From a bacterium UBA1459 (lineage in GTDB: Bacteria; Pseudomonadota; Alphaproteobacteria; CAJXXZ01; UBA1459): DNA of 5,582 bases. Under the pieces are notes generated by a model. The model ran no database searches and was not told the DNA's origin. It worked only from the letters and a program-made list of their open reading frames with translations. The stretch is from assembly GCA_002325765.1 (NCBI GenBank), contig DCST01000003.1, positions 1 to 5,582 of the forward strand, read 5' to 3'. A program made the position numbers and the translations under genes. The first letter of the stretch is position 1. The number at the start of each line of letters is the position of its first letter. Below are positions 1 to 5,582 of the stretch, one piece after another.

Positions 1-1886
1 ACACATGTATTATTTTCAAAAATCAAAAAGTATATTTTAAAAACAAAAATGCAAAAACATATTTTAATCATATTACATCTTATCAACAACTTATAGAAGA
101 ATTGCAAATATTAGAAGATACTTCAGATATCTATAAAGAAGATCAAATATTAAGAATTAATATTTATAGAAAAAATAATTATATTTATTTTTTATGTTCA
201 AATATTACTACAAAATTATTTGAATTTAACAGAATGCAGGAATTATTAAATGCTATAAATTGTTGTATTTGTATCTTATATCACAATAAAGTAGTTTTAT
301 GTAATAAATATATGCAGTCTTTTTATAATATTTATCTAGGACAAGTAATTAAAAATATTAATTCATTAAACTTACCCAATAATGTTGTTATCAATTATTA
401 TAATGATTATACTGTTTTATCTATAAAAATTGATGTCAATCAAATTTCTCCGGAAATAAATTATGCTCCATTTGGCGTTATTATTGTAAATCATAGACAT
501 GAAATACAATTTATGAATGTATATATTACTAATATGCTTGGTAATTTAACTAATATTTATGATATTGTACACGAAGCTGAGCGAGATCAATTTAAAGAGT
601 TATTTAAAAATACTCATATTAAATTTCATAAATTACTGCTAAATAACAATAGTCCTTCATATATTACAATTCATAAATATAATAACAGTTATATAATTTA
701 TTTATTATTTGATGATTATTTTAAAAATATTAAACTATCCTTTTTACATGATCAGCGTATATATACTCTTGGATCTATTGTAAGTAGCATTTCTCATGAT
801 TTTAATAATATGTTAACAGTTGTTTTAGGTTATGTTGATTTTATTATTAGTAAAAACAAATTTAATCCAAGTGATACTATATATTTAGATTTACTTGCAA
901 TTAAACATACTGCAGGTAAAGCTGCTGCATTAGTAAAACAAATTTTATTAATAGCAAAAAAAGATACTTCAGATTCAAAAATTATTGATTTAAATGATAT
1001 GATTTTTGATTTTGTAAATACTTTTTGTAAGACATTTAATGATACGTTTGAAGTAGAAGTATCCGCATATCATGGCGATTTATACATAAAAATTAATGCT
1101 GTATCTCTTGAGCAAATACTTGTAAACTTGCTTATAAATTCAAAAGATGCTATGCCTAAAAAAGGATTTATAAAAATATCTACTAACTTTATAATTATTG
1201 CCACTACTATTATTGAACATGATATTGTTATTCAACCTAATTCATATGCTGTTATTGAATTTACTGATAATGGCGCAGGTATACCAGAATCTTCTCTAAA
1301 TAATATATTTAAACCATTTTTTACAACTAAAACAAATGGTACTGGATTTGGATTATCTACTGTATATAATATTATTAAAGAAAATAAAGGATTTATCAAA
1401 GTTAATAGTCAAGTTGGTATCGGCACAACATTTAAAATCTATTTACCTTATATCAAGAATGTTAACTTACCAAACTTATCTATTAATAGTCATAATAATA
1501 ATTTCTTATATGATTTATCTGCATTAAGTATTTTACTTGTAGAAGATGATAATATGATACTTGAATTTACTGCATCGGCATTAAAAAATAAAGGATGTGA
1601 GGTAATTACAGCATCTTCTGGTGCAGCAGTATTACAAATGTCGATACCTAAGATAGATTTGCTTATTTGTGATATTATGATGCCTGGAGATAAGCATGGT
1701 ATGGATATCTATTTAATACTTAAGAAACATATACCTAAGTTAGTTGTTATTTTTCTTTCTGGTTATAGTTTAGAGCAATTATCTGAAAAAAATATAGATA
1801 TTAAACTTGGTTCAGATGTTTATTATCTTGCAAAACCTTTTGCGTTTAATGATTTATTTAAAATAATACAGAGTATCATGATTTAA
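1..1886 (+). CDS. cckA: CckA-like hybrid sensor histidine kinase, 5'-truncated by the window edge
   Basis: The frame is open from base 3 to the TAA at 1884-1886, about 627 visible codons, so the true start and any membrane anchor lie upstream. Visible order: two weak PAS-like stretches (about 240-400 and 465-610); a HisKA domain with H-box ISHDFNNML and the phospho-accepting His codon at 795-797; a HATPase domain with N-box NLLINSKDAMP (from 1125), G1 DNGAGIP (from 1266), F-box IFKPFFTTK (1305-1331) and G2 GTGFGLST (from 1338); and a C-terminal receiver from about 1527 with acidic EDD (1542-1550), phospho-Asp in CDIMMPG (codon 1671-1673) and Lys in AKPF (codon 1833-1835). All catalytic residues are intact. 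The HDFNN H-box and the kinase-plus-receiver order are typical of CckA, which in alphaproteobacteria passes phosphate through ChpT to CtrA and controls the cell cycle. Another hybrid kinase of the same subfamily cannot be excluded because the N-terminus is missing. Confidence 0.88.
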   Translation, partial: TCIIFKNQKVYFKNKNAKTYFNHITSYQQLIEELQILEDTSDIYKEDQILRINIYRKNNYIYFLCSNITTKLFEFNRMQELLNAINCCICILYHNKVVLCNKYMQSFYNIYLGQVIKNINSLNLPNNVVINYYNDYTVLSIKIDVNQISPEINYAPFGVIIVNHRHEIQFMNVYITNMLGNLTNIYDIVHEAERDQFKELFKNTHIKFHKLLLNNNSPSYITIHKYNNSYIIYLLFDDYFKNIKLSFLHDQRIYTLGSIVSSISHDFNNMLTVVLGYVDFIISKNKFNPSDTIYLDLLAIKHTAGKAAALVKQILLIAKKDTSDSKIIDLNDMIFDFVNTFCKTFNDTFEVEVSAYHGDLYIKINAVSLEQILVNLLINSKDAMPKKGFIKISTNFIIIATTIIEHDIVIQPNSYAVIEFTDNGAGIPESSLNNIFKPFFTTKTNGTGFGLSTVYNIIKENKGFIKVNSQVGIGTTFKIYLPYIKNVNLPNLSINSHNNNFLYDLSALSILLVEDDNMILEFTASALKNKGCEVITASSGAAVLQMSIPKIDLLICDIMMPGDKHGMDIYLILKKHIPKLVVIFLSGYSLEQLSEKNIDIKLGSDVYYLAKPFAFNDLFKIIQSIMI

Positions 1887-1928
1887 ACCATTAATACTGA
1901 ATTAGAAAAAATTATATGATTTTTATTG

Positions 1929-1934
1929 TATAAT
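1929..1934 (+). promoter_or_regulatory. Probable -10 box for the downstream small RNA
   Basis: A perfect TATAAT lies seven bases before the GGCTGA that opens the predicted RNA, so initiation near 1941 fits the inferred 5' end. No convincing -35 hexamer is seen at normal spacing (the region is A-rich), and such boxes arise by chance in DNA this AT-rich. The support comes mainly from its position. Confidence 0.4.
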
Positions 1935-1940
1935 TAAAAT

Positions 1941-2020
1941 GGCTGAGTAATCAGCTATGGTAATATGTATGTTATAAAGAATAAATTAGGTGGACTTGGG
2001 GGCAGTACCCAACTCCTACA
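1941..2020 (+). ncRNA. ssrA: Probable acceptor piece of a two-piece (alphaproteobacterial) tmRNA
   Basis: The 3' end reads GGAC, then a 5-bp arm TTGGG/CCCAA (1996-2000 with 2008-2012) closing the 7-base loop GGCAGTA (2001-2007), then CTCCTAC (2013-2019) as the 3' strand of an acceptor stem and A2020 as discriminator. The order GGAC, T-arm, short CU-rich acceptor strand matches the 3' end of tmRNA in general. A GGCAGTA loop in place of TTCRANN is what I recall from alphaproteobacterial two-piece tmRNA. The 5' end has a 6-bp hairpin, GGCTGA/TCAGCT around a GTAA tetraloop (1941-1956). The total of about 80 bases suits an acceptor piece. With a coding piece it would free stalled ribosomes and tag nascent chains. 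Two oddities: no coding piece follows, since the next gene's stop codon is six bases away on the other strand, and no CCA is encoded. Exact ends are inferred. Confidence 0.68.
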
Positions 2021-2025
2021 AATTA

Positions 2026-2421
2026 TTATTTCTTTTTCATAATATCTTTTACTTTTATTAATTTAACATTACTTGTAAAAAATATAATAAATAAACATAA
2101 TAATTTATCTATATTGTTTTCACTATTAAATAATATAAATAAGCATGTAATTTCTAATAATATAAGTAAAATAGGTAAAATATAATCTATAGATATATCT
2201 ACAAAAAATGATACTAATACTATTATAGATGGTATTAAAAATGAAAATACAAATATTATACTTGGTAATATAAATAATAAATTTTCTAATGATTGATCAT
2301 AAAAATATAATAAAGTGGCAAGTAATACAGATATATTTATTACATTAAATGCAGATAGTAATGTAATTTTATTATTTACATTGTAATTATCTGTTTGCAA
2401 AGAGCAATAAGTTAAAAACAT
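2026..2421 (-). CDS. Uncharacterised small four-helix membrane protein (131 aa)
   Basis: I do not recognise a family. The protein is almost entirely hydrophobic, with likely membrane segments at residues about 23-40, 46-73 (long), 80-99 and 104-118, a polar N-terminal 20 residues and a basic tail ending DIMKKK, which the positive-inside rule would place in the cytoplasm. The ATG lies inside the last codons of the upstream gene (overlap 2412-2421, where CTATGTTTTTAA carries both the new ATG and the old TAA), so translational coupling is likely; no Shine-Dalgarno-like sequence is obvious. It is the last gene of a three-gene membrane cluster, and its stop codon nearly abuts the 3' end of the convergent small RNA, leaving no room for a separate terminator. 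No catalytic motif is visible. Coding potential is supported by the uninterrupted hydrophobic pattern and the coupled start. Confidence 0.7.
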   Translation of the reverse strand: MFLTYCSLQTDNYNVNNKITLLSAFNVINISVLLATLLYFYDQSLENLLFILPSIIFVFSFLIPSIIVLVSFFVDISIDYILPILLILLEITCLFILFNSENNIDKLLCLFIIFFTSNVKLIKVKDIMKKK

Positions 2422-2804
2422 AGTGATAATAACATTAATCCAACTAAATTAAGCTGAATAGCTTCTTTTGGATATTTTTTATGTAATGCATAGTATATAC
2501 CACATAATATAAGTATTAATACCAATATAATTATTGCCTTAAAACCAGTAACAGATTCATGATATATATCATATATTAACATGGTCATCATAGCTATTAT
2601 TATTAATAAACCAAATAAACAAAATGCAATTTGCGCAGAACTTAAAAATTTAGAAAGAAATATACTGATAATAAGAGCTATTGCAACTGAAGTTATTACC
2701 ACATAAGGCATTATACTTCTTGTATTTTGCGTTTTAGTCATATCTTTATTTGGTGTAAATACTTGATACATATCAGTACCATATACATTGAAACTATATA
2801 ACAT
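2412..2804 (-). CDS. Uncharacterised small four-helix membrane protein (130 aa)
   Basis: No family is recognised. A polar N-terminal region of about 30 residues (with TPNKDMTKTQNTR) precedes four likely membrane segments at about 33-53, 56-79, 88-107 and 116-130; the last runs to the C-terminus. A basic loop HKKYPKE (about 108-114) separates helices three and four. The chosen ATG is the first after an in-frame TGA; internal Met12 and Met22 are alternatives, and no clear ribosome-binding site picks between them. It lies 43 bases after the 199-aa gene and overlaps the 131-aa gene by 10 bases, so the three are probably one transcript. Its size and helix number match the 131-aa protein, which suggests partners or diverged copies, but I see no clear sequence identity. 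VirB2/TrbC pilin was considered and is not supported. Confidence 0.72.
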   Translation of the reverse strand: MLYSFNVYGTDMYQVFTPNKDMTKTQNTRSIMPYVVITSVAIALIISIFLSKFLSSAQIAFCLFGLLIIIAMMTMLIYDIYHESVTGFKAIIILVLILILCGIYYALHKKYPKEAIQLNLVGLMLLSLCF

Positions 2805-2847
2805 ATATAATTTATTTCATCTAAAGGTTATATTATTATTAAAATAT

Positions 2848-3447
2848 CTATAATTCTTGTTCTTCTGTGTTTTGAGGTTTTTTCTCATCTTTCTTTTTAT
2901 CTTTTTTATTATCTTTATCTAAAATTTGATCTTTATTTTTATCTTTACTTTTATTCTTATTTTTGTCTTTATTTTTATCTTTATTAGATGATTCTAAATA
3001 ATTATTACGACGATTTACAAAACCAGCTAAACCTCCTAATAATCCTAATAATCCTAATAATGCTAATGCTAATAATAACAATAATGGTAAACCACTTAAT
3101 CCTAGTAATCCTAGTAATAAACCAAGTAATCCTAGTGAAAGCAATCCCATAAGACCTAATAAGCATGCACATATATCTGGTGTACATTTACATTCAAATT
3201 TAAAGTATTTATATAGAAAAAATCCTAATAATGTTATTAAAAAAGATAATGATGCTATTATCCATCCATCTGTTTTCTTTAAATCTTTTTTATTAGAAGT
3301 ATAAATTAGTATAAATAATAATTGTATAGTCATAGTAATATATAACCAAGGATTTTCATTAATAGATGTAGTAACTGATATACACATTTGAGATGTGCAA
3401 GAAGATGAAGAAGATTGCGTTCTTATATTAGTAGCATATATAAACAT
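2848..3447 (-). CDS. Uncharacterised membrane protein with Cys cluster, Gly/Leu-rich hydrophobic segment and Lys/Asp tail (199 aa)
   Basis: No family is recognised. In order: a Ser-rich start (SSSSS at 12-16, Cys17, Cys22); membrane helix about 34-50; a basic loop (53-59), probably cytoplasmic; membrane helix about 62-82; a cysteine cluster CKCTPDICAC (C86, C88, C93, C95); a 48-residue segment (96-143) made almost only of Leu, Gly and Ala with glycines at 3- and 4-residue spacing and Pro121 in the middle; then VNRRNN and a low-complexity Lys/Asp/Asn tail (about 155-190). The glycine pattern suggests two tightly packed helices, as in glycine zippers, which is inference. The ATG is the first after an in-frame TAA. 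It is the first gene of the minus-strand membrane cluster and diverges from ruvC across 64 bases. Secretion, pore formation or membrane shaping are all possible; none is shown. Confidence 0.72.
   Translation of the reverse strand: MFIYATNIRTQSSSSSCTSQMCISVTTSINENPWLYITMTIQLLFILIYTSNKKDLKKTDGWIIASLSFLITLLGFFLYKYFKFECKCTPDICACLLGLMGLLSLGLLGLLLGLLGLSGLPLLLLLALALLGLLGLLGGLAGFVNRRNNYLESSNKDKNKDKNKNKSKDKNKDQILDKDNKKDKKKDEKKPQNTEEQEL
2878..2985 (-). repeat. Low-complexity repeat encoding the Lys/Asp tail of the 199-aa protein
   Basis: The + strand is a pyrimidine-rich run of TCTTTATTTT-like units with a 6- and 12-base rhythm, encoding alternating Lys-Asp and Lys-Asn on the minus strand. The strand bias and short period make it prone to slippage, and unit changes of 6 or 12 bases would keep the frame. 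It lies at the 3' end of the 199-aa coding region. Confidence 0.55.
3019..3162 (-). repeat. Imperfect repeat encoding the Leu/Gly segment of the 199-aa protein
   Basis: On the + strand this stretch is built from variants of AATCCTAAT and AATAATCCT, in register with the codons for Leu-Leu-Gly and Leu-Gly-Leu. The units are degenerate (GGT, AGT and GCT variants), so selection on the protein, or an old expansion that has since diverged, explains it better than a recent microsatellite. It lies inside the coding sequence and keeps the frame. Confidence 0.6.
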
Positions 3448-3511
3448 AACAAAATTGTATAAAAAGAATAAAAATACATTATCATTAAAAGATTAAAGAT
3501 TAATATTACAT

Positions 3512-3940
3512 ATGAGAATACTAGGAGTTGATCCAGGATTTACTTCTGGATATGCTATTATAGAAGATAATAAAATTATAATAGCAGGTGAATTTAAAGT
3601 TTCAAAAACTCAAAGACTAGCAAGTTTATTTAATTTTTATATGAGTATTATACAAGAATATAATCCAGATATATGTATTATTGAAAATTCATATGTAAAT
3701 AATAATGCAAAAACAAGTTTATTACTTGGTCAATCTAAAGGTGTTATAGAACTTACTTTTCAATTAAACAATAAAGATTATTTATCTTTAGCTCCTTGTC
3801 AAATAAAAAAACTCTTACTTCATAGAGGTAATTGCAAAAAATCAGAAGTTCAAGAATATATTAATAATTTATATAACACAAAATATACACATAATACTAC
3901 TGATGCTATTGCCATTAGCTTATGTTATTATTTAATATAA
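3512..3940 (+). CDS. ruvC: RuvC, crossover junction (Holliday junction) endodeoxyribonuclease
   Basis: RuvC is the dimeric Mg-dependent nuclease that cuts Holliday junctions symmetrically with RuvAB at the end of recombinational repair. The N-terminus MRILGVDPGF carries catalytic Asp7; IIEN carries the second acidic residue, Glu58; LLLGQSKGVIEL matches the LGQARGV region; KKSEVQ (109-114) matches the KSQVQ helix; TTDAIAIS carries the last Asp, Asp131. The fourth active-site position, three residues before it, is Asn128 where E. coli has Asp138 and Thermus has His143. At 142 aa it is shorter than the usual 155-175 because it stops right after the last helix, without the C-terminal extension. 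The 3' end overlaps convergent tyrS by 13 bases. No ruvA or ruvB is adjacent. The family call is firm; full activity is less certain because of Asn128. Confidence 0.92.
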   Translation: MRILGVDPGFTSGYAIIEDNKIIIAGEFKVSKTQRLASLFNFYMSIIQEYNPDICIIENSYVNNNAKTSLLLGQSKGVIELTFQLNNKDYLSLAPCQIKKLLLHRGNCKKSEVQEYINNLYNTKYTHNTTDAIAISLCYYLI

Positions 3941-4977
3941 ACAGTAAATGGTTGCCTTGATATAACTATTTTATATTCTGATGTATTTAGATATACATCT
4001 GTTGCTATATTTTCTTCATTAATTTTACATGCATTTTGTTTAATAAGTCTTTTTGCTTCACTTATAGATGAGCATAAATTATTATTTACTAGTAATTTTG
4101 TAAGAAAAATAGGTTCACTATAAAGATTAGTGTTGATTTCATGTGAAATATTACATATTTTACATATATGATAAAATAAATCTTTTTTCTTCTCTTGATT
4201 AATATTATTTGTATTTACATTAAGATAATATATCATTTGATTACATATATCATCTGATAAATTAATACAATATTGATACAAATCATTTGTATTATTTATA
4301 AATGGAGCATTTGCTGTAGTTTTTCCAATTTTTTCTCCATTAGAGGTAAGTAAAGGTGTAGCTAGGGCCAAAAAATCATCTTCTTTACAAATAGCTGATA
4401 ATATTTTTACACCAAAAGCTAAATTGCCCCATTGATCTCCGCCTCCTATTTGTATAGTACATTGATATTTTTTATATAAAATATACCAATCATAAGCTTG
4501 TAAAATAGGATATGAAAATTCTAATGCATTAATATGAGAATGATTTTCAATTCTTGTTTTATATGTATGTAAACTTAACATATAATTAATAGAAGCATAT
4601 TTACTAAACTGAGAATATTCCTTTAAACTTAATTGAGATAACCATTCAGAGTTATTACAAAAAATTATCTGATTTTCATAATCTTTAAATAATTGAGTAA
4701 CTTGTTTTTGTATTTTAATTGTATTATTATTTACTTGATCGAAACTTATTTCAGATCTGGTTGTCATTTTATCTGTTGGATCTCCGATTGTAGCAGTAAA
4801 TCCTCCAAATAAAAATATACCTTTATGGCCTTGATTTAGTAGCTCTCTACAAAGCTGATATGGTATTAAATGACCTATATGTAAACTTGCGGCAGTTGGA
4901 TCAATACCTATATAAAAAGTCTTAGATGCTTCTAATTTTATTTGTTCATTGCTTGAAATTTTAACTAATCTTTGCAT
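3928..4977 (-). CDS. tyrS: Tyrosyl-tRNA synthetase (TyrRS, class Ic)
   Basis: This cytoplasmic enzyme activates tyrosine with ATP and loads it onto tRNA-Tyr. Residues 33-36 are a perfect HIGH; the tyrosine pocket shows FSYPILQAYDW (about 154-164) and IGGGDQWGN (177-185); the KMSKS loop appears as KIGKT (216-220); an S4-like RNA-binding segment follows at about 293-330 (TKLLVN, then SEAKRLIKQNACKIN). At 349 aa it is shorter than the usual 400-425: only 22 residues precede the FYIGIDPTA strand, so the N-terminal helix is trimmed, and the linker and C-terminus are compact. The ATG at 4977 is the only good start, since a TAA stops the frame ten codons upstream and no ATG, GTG or TTG lies between. 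It diverges from the membrane-protein gene at 5016 across 38 bases and overlaps ruvC tail to tail. All key motifs are kept, so it is probably functional. Confidence 0.95.
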   Translation of the reverse strand: MQRLVKISSNEQIKLEASKTFYIGIDPTAASLHIGHLIPYQLCRELLNQGHKGIFLFGGFTATIGDPTDKMTTRSEISFDQVNNNTIKIQKQVTQLFKDYENQIIFCNNSEWLSQLSLKEYSQFSKYASINYMLSLHTYKTRIENHSHINALEFSYPILQAYDWYILYKKYQCTIQIGGGDQWGNLAFGVKILSAICKEDDFLALATPLLTSNGEKIGKTTANAPFINNTNDLYQYCINLSDDICNQMIYYLNVNTNNINQEKKKDLFYHICKICNISHEINTNLYSEPIFLTKLLVNNNLCSSISEAKRLIKQNACKINEENIATDVYLNTSEYKIVISRQPFTVYIK

Positions 4978-5015
4978 ATTATATTCTATAATAATAAATC
5001 TTATATATTATTAAC

Positions 5016-5582
5016 ATGCATTTTATAGAACATAATATTTCTTTTAAGCTATATCAAGCAAATAAATATAGTTCTAAATTAGCTATAATAAGTATTCTAT
5101 ATAAAACATTAGAAGTTATTAAAAAATATTTCTTTTTTATTTTATTTATATTTTTATTAATGAATCAGAATATCATACTTAAAGATATTCTAAAAATATT
5201 TATTGAAAAAAAAGAAGATGCTATATCTAAAATACTTATAGATATAGCTAATAAAATAATGAATACAGATTTTTTAATATTAGTTATAAGTGTTTATAGT
5301 TTATATAATATTATTTTATTGATAACCAATAACTTAAAAAGAAAATGGTATAATACCTTTAATCTTTTTATAGATGAAGTATATTACGAATTAAGAAAAT
5401 CAAAATATATATATTATTATATGACAGGTAATTCTTATGAAATATACTATAATAATTACTATAAATACTTTCAATGTTTATTTAATGATGTATGTAAATT
5501 TATAATATATAATATTATCATAGCAATCTTATCTTTTATTACATTTATTTACATGATTTTTTTTCTTATAGTACTAAATTAT
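5016..5582 (+). CDS. Membrane protein, 3'-truncated by the window edge; possibly YihY/BrkB-like
   Basis: An ATG at 5016 opens 189 codons with no stop before the window ends, improbable by chance in DNA this AT-rich. The product has likely membrane helices at about 38-50, 87-105 and 161-187. Between the first two is a roughly 35-residue polar, amphipathic stretch, and after the second comes NNLKRKWYNTF followed by a Tyr-rich segment (about 120-155). The order helix, amphipathic loop, helix, then a short basic stretch with Trp recalls the start of YihY/BrkB-family membrane proteins, but the expected prolines and glycines are absent, so that is only a suggestion. It diverges from tyrS, and the 38-base gap would have to hold both promoters. 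The real length and the rest of the topology lie outside the window. Confidence 0.7.
   Translation, partial: MHFIEHNISFKLYQANKYSSKLAIISILYKTLEVIKKYFFFILFIFLLMNQNIILKDILKIFIEKKEDAISKILIDIANKIMNTDFLILVISVYSLYNIILLITNNLKRKWYNTFNLFIDEVYYELRKSKYIYYYMTGNSYEIYYNNYYKYFQCLFNDVCKFIIYNIIIAILSFITFIYMIFFLIVLNY

Noticed and set aside
1336..1527. 63-codon open frame on the + strand inside the kinase gene
   Set aside because: It is out of frame with an intact, well-conserved ATPase domain and has no features of its own; it is a by-product of AT-rich coding sequence.
2022..2421. A hidden tmRNA coding piece antisense to the 131-aa gene
   Set aside because: I looked for a GTAGGAG-like start, a GATCGAC-like D-loop and a tag frame ending in Ala-Ala on the + strand and found none.
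2026..2804. The two small membrane proteins as VirB2/TrbC pilins or other type IV secretion parts
   Set aside because: Pilin precursors have a signal peptide and two helices; these have four helices, no clear signal peptide, and no secretion genes nearby.
3019..3162. CRISPR or intergenic tandem array
   Set aside because: The units are very short and degenerate, lack spacers, and stay in frame within a coding region.
3005..3187. 60-codon minus-strand frame inside the 199-aa gene
   Set aside because: It is another frame of the Leu/Gly repeat, and its Ile/Arg/Thr pattern simply mirrors the repeated codons.
3454..3459. -10 box TACAAT on the minus strand, placed for a leaderless 199-aa mRNA
   Set aside because: Spacing would suit a start at the ATG, but there is no -35 element, and such hexamers are too common in this DNA to call.
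3491..3503. Direct repeat GATTAAAGATTAA before ruvC as an operator
   Set aside because: A single tandem pair of short AT-rich words is expected by chance; no symmetry or second site supports a binding site.

Overview
The window looks like chromosomal DNA from a very AT-rich (about 20-25% G+C by eye), host-associated alphaproteobacterium, most likely Rickettsiales or Holosporales. Three things support this. There is a CckA-type hybrid histidine kinase. The small RNA beside it has the unusual T-loop GGCAGTA that I know from the acceptor piece of two-piece alphaproteobacterial tmRNA. The housekeeping proteins (RuvC, TyrRS) are shortened and rich in Asn, Lys and Ile. TGG encodes Trp and TGA is not needed as a sense codon, so the genetic code appears standard. 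The placement below class level is inference.

Layout. Positions 1-1886 (+) hold the 3' part of a cckA-like gene that is already open at the left edge. Positions 1941-2020 (+) hold a probable tmRNA acceptor RNA with a promoter-like -10 box in front and no coding piece behind it. Positions 3447-2026 (-) hold a compact three-gene cluster of unrecognised membrane proteins of 199, 130 and 131 aa; the last two overlap. Positions 3512-3940 (+) hold ruvC, divergent from that cluster and overlapping the tail of tyrS by 13 bases. Positions 4977-3928 (-) hold tyrS. Positions 5016 to the right edge (+) hold the start of another membrane protein, divergent from tyrS. No intergenic stretch exceeds 140 bases.

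How the parts relate. CckA would feed the CtrA cell-cycle phosphorelay, tmRNA rescues stalled ribosomes, RuvC resolves Holliday junctions and TyrRS charges tRNA-Tyr. These are unlinked housekeeping roles, as expected in a rearranged reduced genome. The parts most likely to be undescribed are the membrane cluster, whose first protein joins a cysteine cluster, a glycine/leucine hydrophobic segment and a Lys/Asp tail, and the tmRNA acceptor piece that stands apart from its partner.
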